Notes under the pieces: generated by a model
Database searches by the model: none
The model's input: the letters and a program-made list of their open reading frames with translations, nothing else
What the model was told of the DNA's origin: nothing
Origin: a candidate division BRC1 bacterium HGW-BRC1-1
Lineage (GTDB): Bacteria > Sumerlaeota > Sumerlaeia > Sumerlaeales > Sumerlaeaceae
NCBI GenBank assembly: GCA_002842095.1
Contig: PHCB01000020.1
Span: 1 to 46,079 of the forward strand
Length of the DNA: 46,079 bases
Direction of reading: 5' to 3'
Shown here: one piece after another, positions 45,708 through 46,079 of the stretch
Layout: every line of letters starts with the position of its first letter
Numbering within the stretch: the first letter of the stretch is position 1
Position numbers and translations under genes: made by a program

Positions 45708-46079
45708 GGCTTGGCCTCTCCGGATGGGTCTGGCATTGGGGGCTTTTCGGGGTTGCACGGCCTCGTGCCCCGGCACGCCGGATAGCTGGTGCAGCCCCAG
45801 AACGATTGTCCGGCATGGGGGCCGCGCCGGGCCGTGCACCGGCGCATGGGCTTGTGGCAATTTGGGCAGGGGGGTGGGGTTGTTTTGTCGGACGGGTCGG
45901 ACATGTCAGACTTGTCTGACTGGTCCGACTTGTCCGACGCATTTTTTGTTGCTCGGGCTTTTACTCGCTCGCTGTAAAGTCTTTCGGTGAAGCCGCCCTC
46001 TTCCAGAAACGCGCGGCCCTGCTGCTCCATCAGGCGGCGCAGCAGATAGGCCGCCTGGTTTACCGCGCAAAGCATGGCA
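45704..46079 (-). CDS. Four-helix-bundle suffix domain protein with topoisomerase-type zinc finger (partial)
   Basis: The 5' end lies beyond the right edge. The visible part begins with the suffix segment MLCAVNQAAYLLRRLMEQQ ... FLEEGGFTERLYSER, typical of proteins that carry an upstream four-helix bundle. A Ser-Asp-Lys repeat linker follows, then a C4 zinc finger of the topoisomerase I type (CPNCHKPM ... FWGCTSYPACRGT). The linker is a 9-bp DNA tandem repeat. Four-helix-bundle relatives include 23S intervening-sequence proteins and Avd of diversity-generating retroelements; no such element is visible here. Its stop overlaps the methylase start, so it belongs to that operon. Confidence 0.75.
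   Translation of the reverse strand, partial: AMLCAVNQAAYLLRRLMEQQGRAFLEEGGFTERLYSERVKARATKNASDKSDQSDKSDMSDPSDKTTPPPCPNCHKPMRRCTARRGPHAGQSFWGCTSYPACRGTRPCNPEKPPMPDPSGEAKP
45887..45938 (+). repeat. Coding 9-bp tandem array GTCNGAC
   Basis: Six GTCNGAC units start at 45887, 45896, 45905, 45914, 45923 and 45932. On the minus strand they encode SDK/SDQ/SDM-type triplets in the linker of the zinc-finger protein. Each unit is an odd-length palindrome around N. Confidence 0.9.

Noticed and set aside
45704-46079. A diversity-generating retroelement, suggested by the four-helix-bundle relative
   Set aside because: No reverse transcriptase, template repeat or variable repeat is present in the window.

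Overview
The window is a 46 kb piece of a GC-rich (roughly 60 percent or more by eye), gene-dense bacterial chromosome. A probable lipoprotein with a lipobox, several signal peptides and the gene set suggest a Gram-negative-type cell. Dispersed short intergenic repeats, a fused NagB/LmbE-type protein, a GuaB3-type IMP dehydrogenase relative, a GHL10-like secreted glycosidase and a CBM9-like protein fit an uncultured lineage of the Sumerlaeota/Hydrogenedentota/PVC kind. I cannot place it with confidence: there is no rRNA, and I found no tRNA or CRISPR array.

Layout. 0-8.4 kb: rnc, a ktrB-ktrA potassium uptake pair, malQ, a sodium:solute symporter and a BaiN/HI0933-type flavoprotein. 8.5-12 kb: a large secreted GHL10/FN3/golvesin-type protein. 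12-14.7 kb: recA, with a leader containing a perfect inverted repeat and a small leader ORF, followed by a TPR-methyltransferase. 14.7-18.4 kb: a small lipoprotein, an orphan CoxS-type [2Fe-2S] subunit beside XdhC, and two unknown genes. 18.4-21 kb: a lone UgpC/MsmK-type ABC ATPase and a secreted CBM9-like protein. 21.4-27.7 kb: ilvD, an MBL-fold hydrolase and mfd. 27.9-31.9 kb: the NagB-LmbE fusion, divergent from a Memo-family protein with an extra N-terminal domain. 32-35.4 kb: guaA and guaB3, separated by a small AT-rich GxxExxY cassette bounded by inverted GACGCAAAG arrays. 35.6-41 kb: chrA, then the minus-strand group pheT, a PTR1-like short-chain reductase and a CPBP protease. 41-46 kb: an accessory island with a four-helix-bundle-suffix/zinc-finger protein, an N6-adenine methyltransferase, a 45-codon ORF and a T5orf172-SF2 helicase.

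How genes work together. guaB3 and guaA belong to guanine nucleotide metabolism; ktrB and ktrA form one K+ transporter; mfd overlaps the MBL gene by 4 nt and recA lies elsewhere in the window. The right-hand island looks like a non-classical restriction-modification or defence operon with overlapping genes. Its methyltransferase frame is interrupted by a single in-frame TAA after codon 337, although the reading frame continues for another 190 codons, while the helicase partner stays open.

The most notable non-genic signals are these. Four 42-bp arrays each hold exactly five GTCCAT units at a 9-bp period. A REP-like 28-bp hairpin occurs twice in opposite orientations with 27 of 28 bases matching. 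The inverted GACGCAAAG arrays flank the GxxExxY gene. A perfect 13-bp hairpin lies inside the 45-codon ORF of the island.
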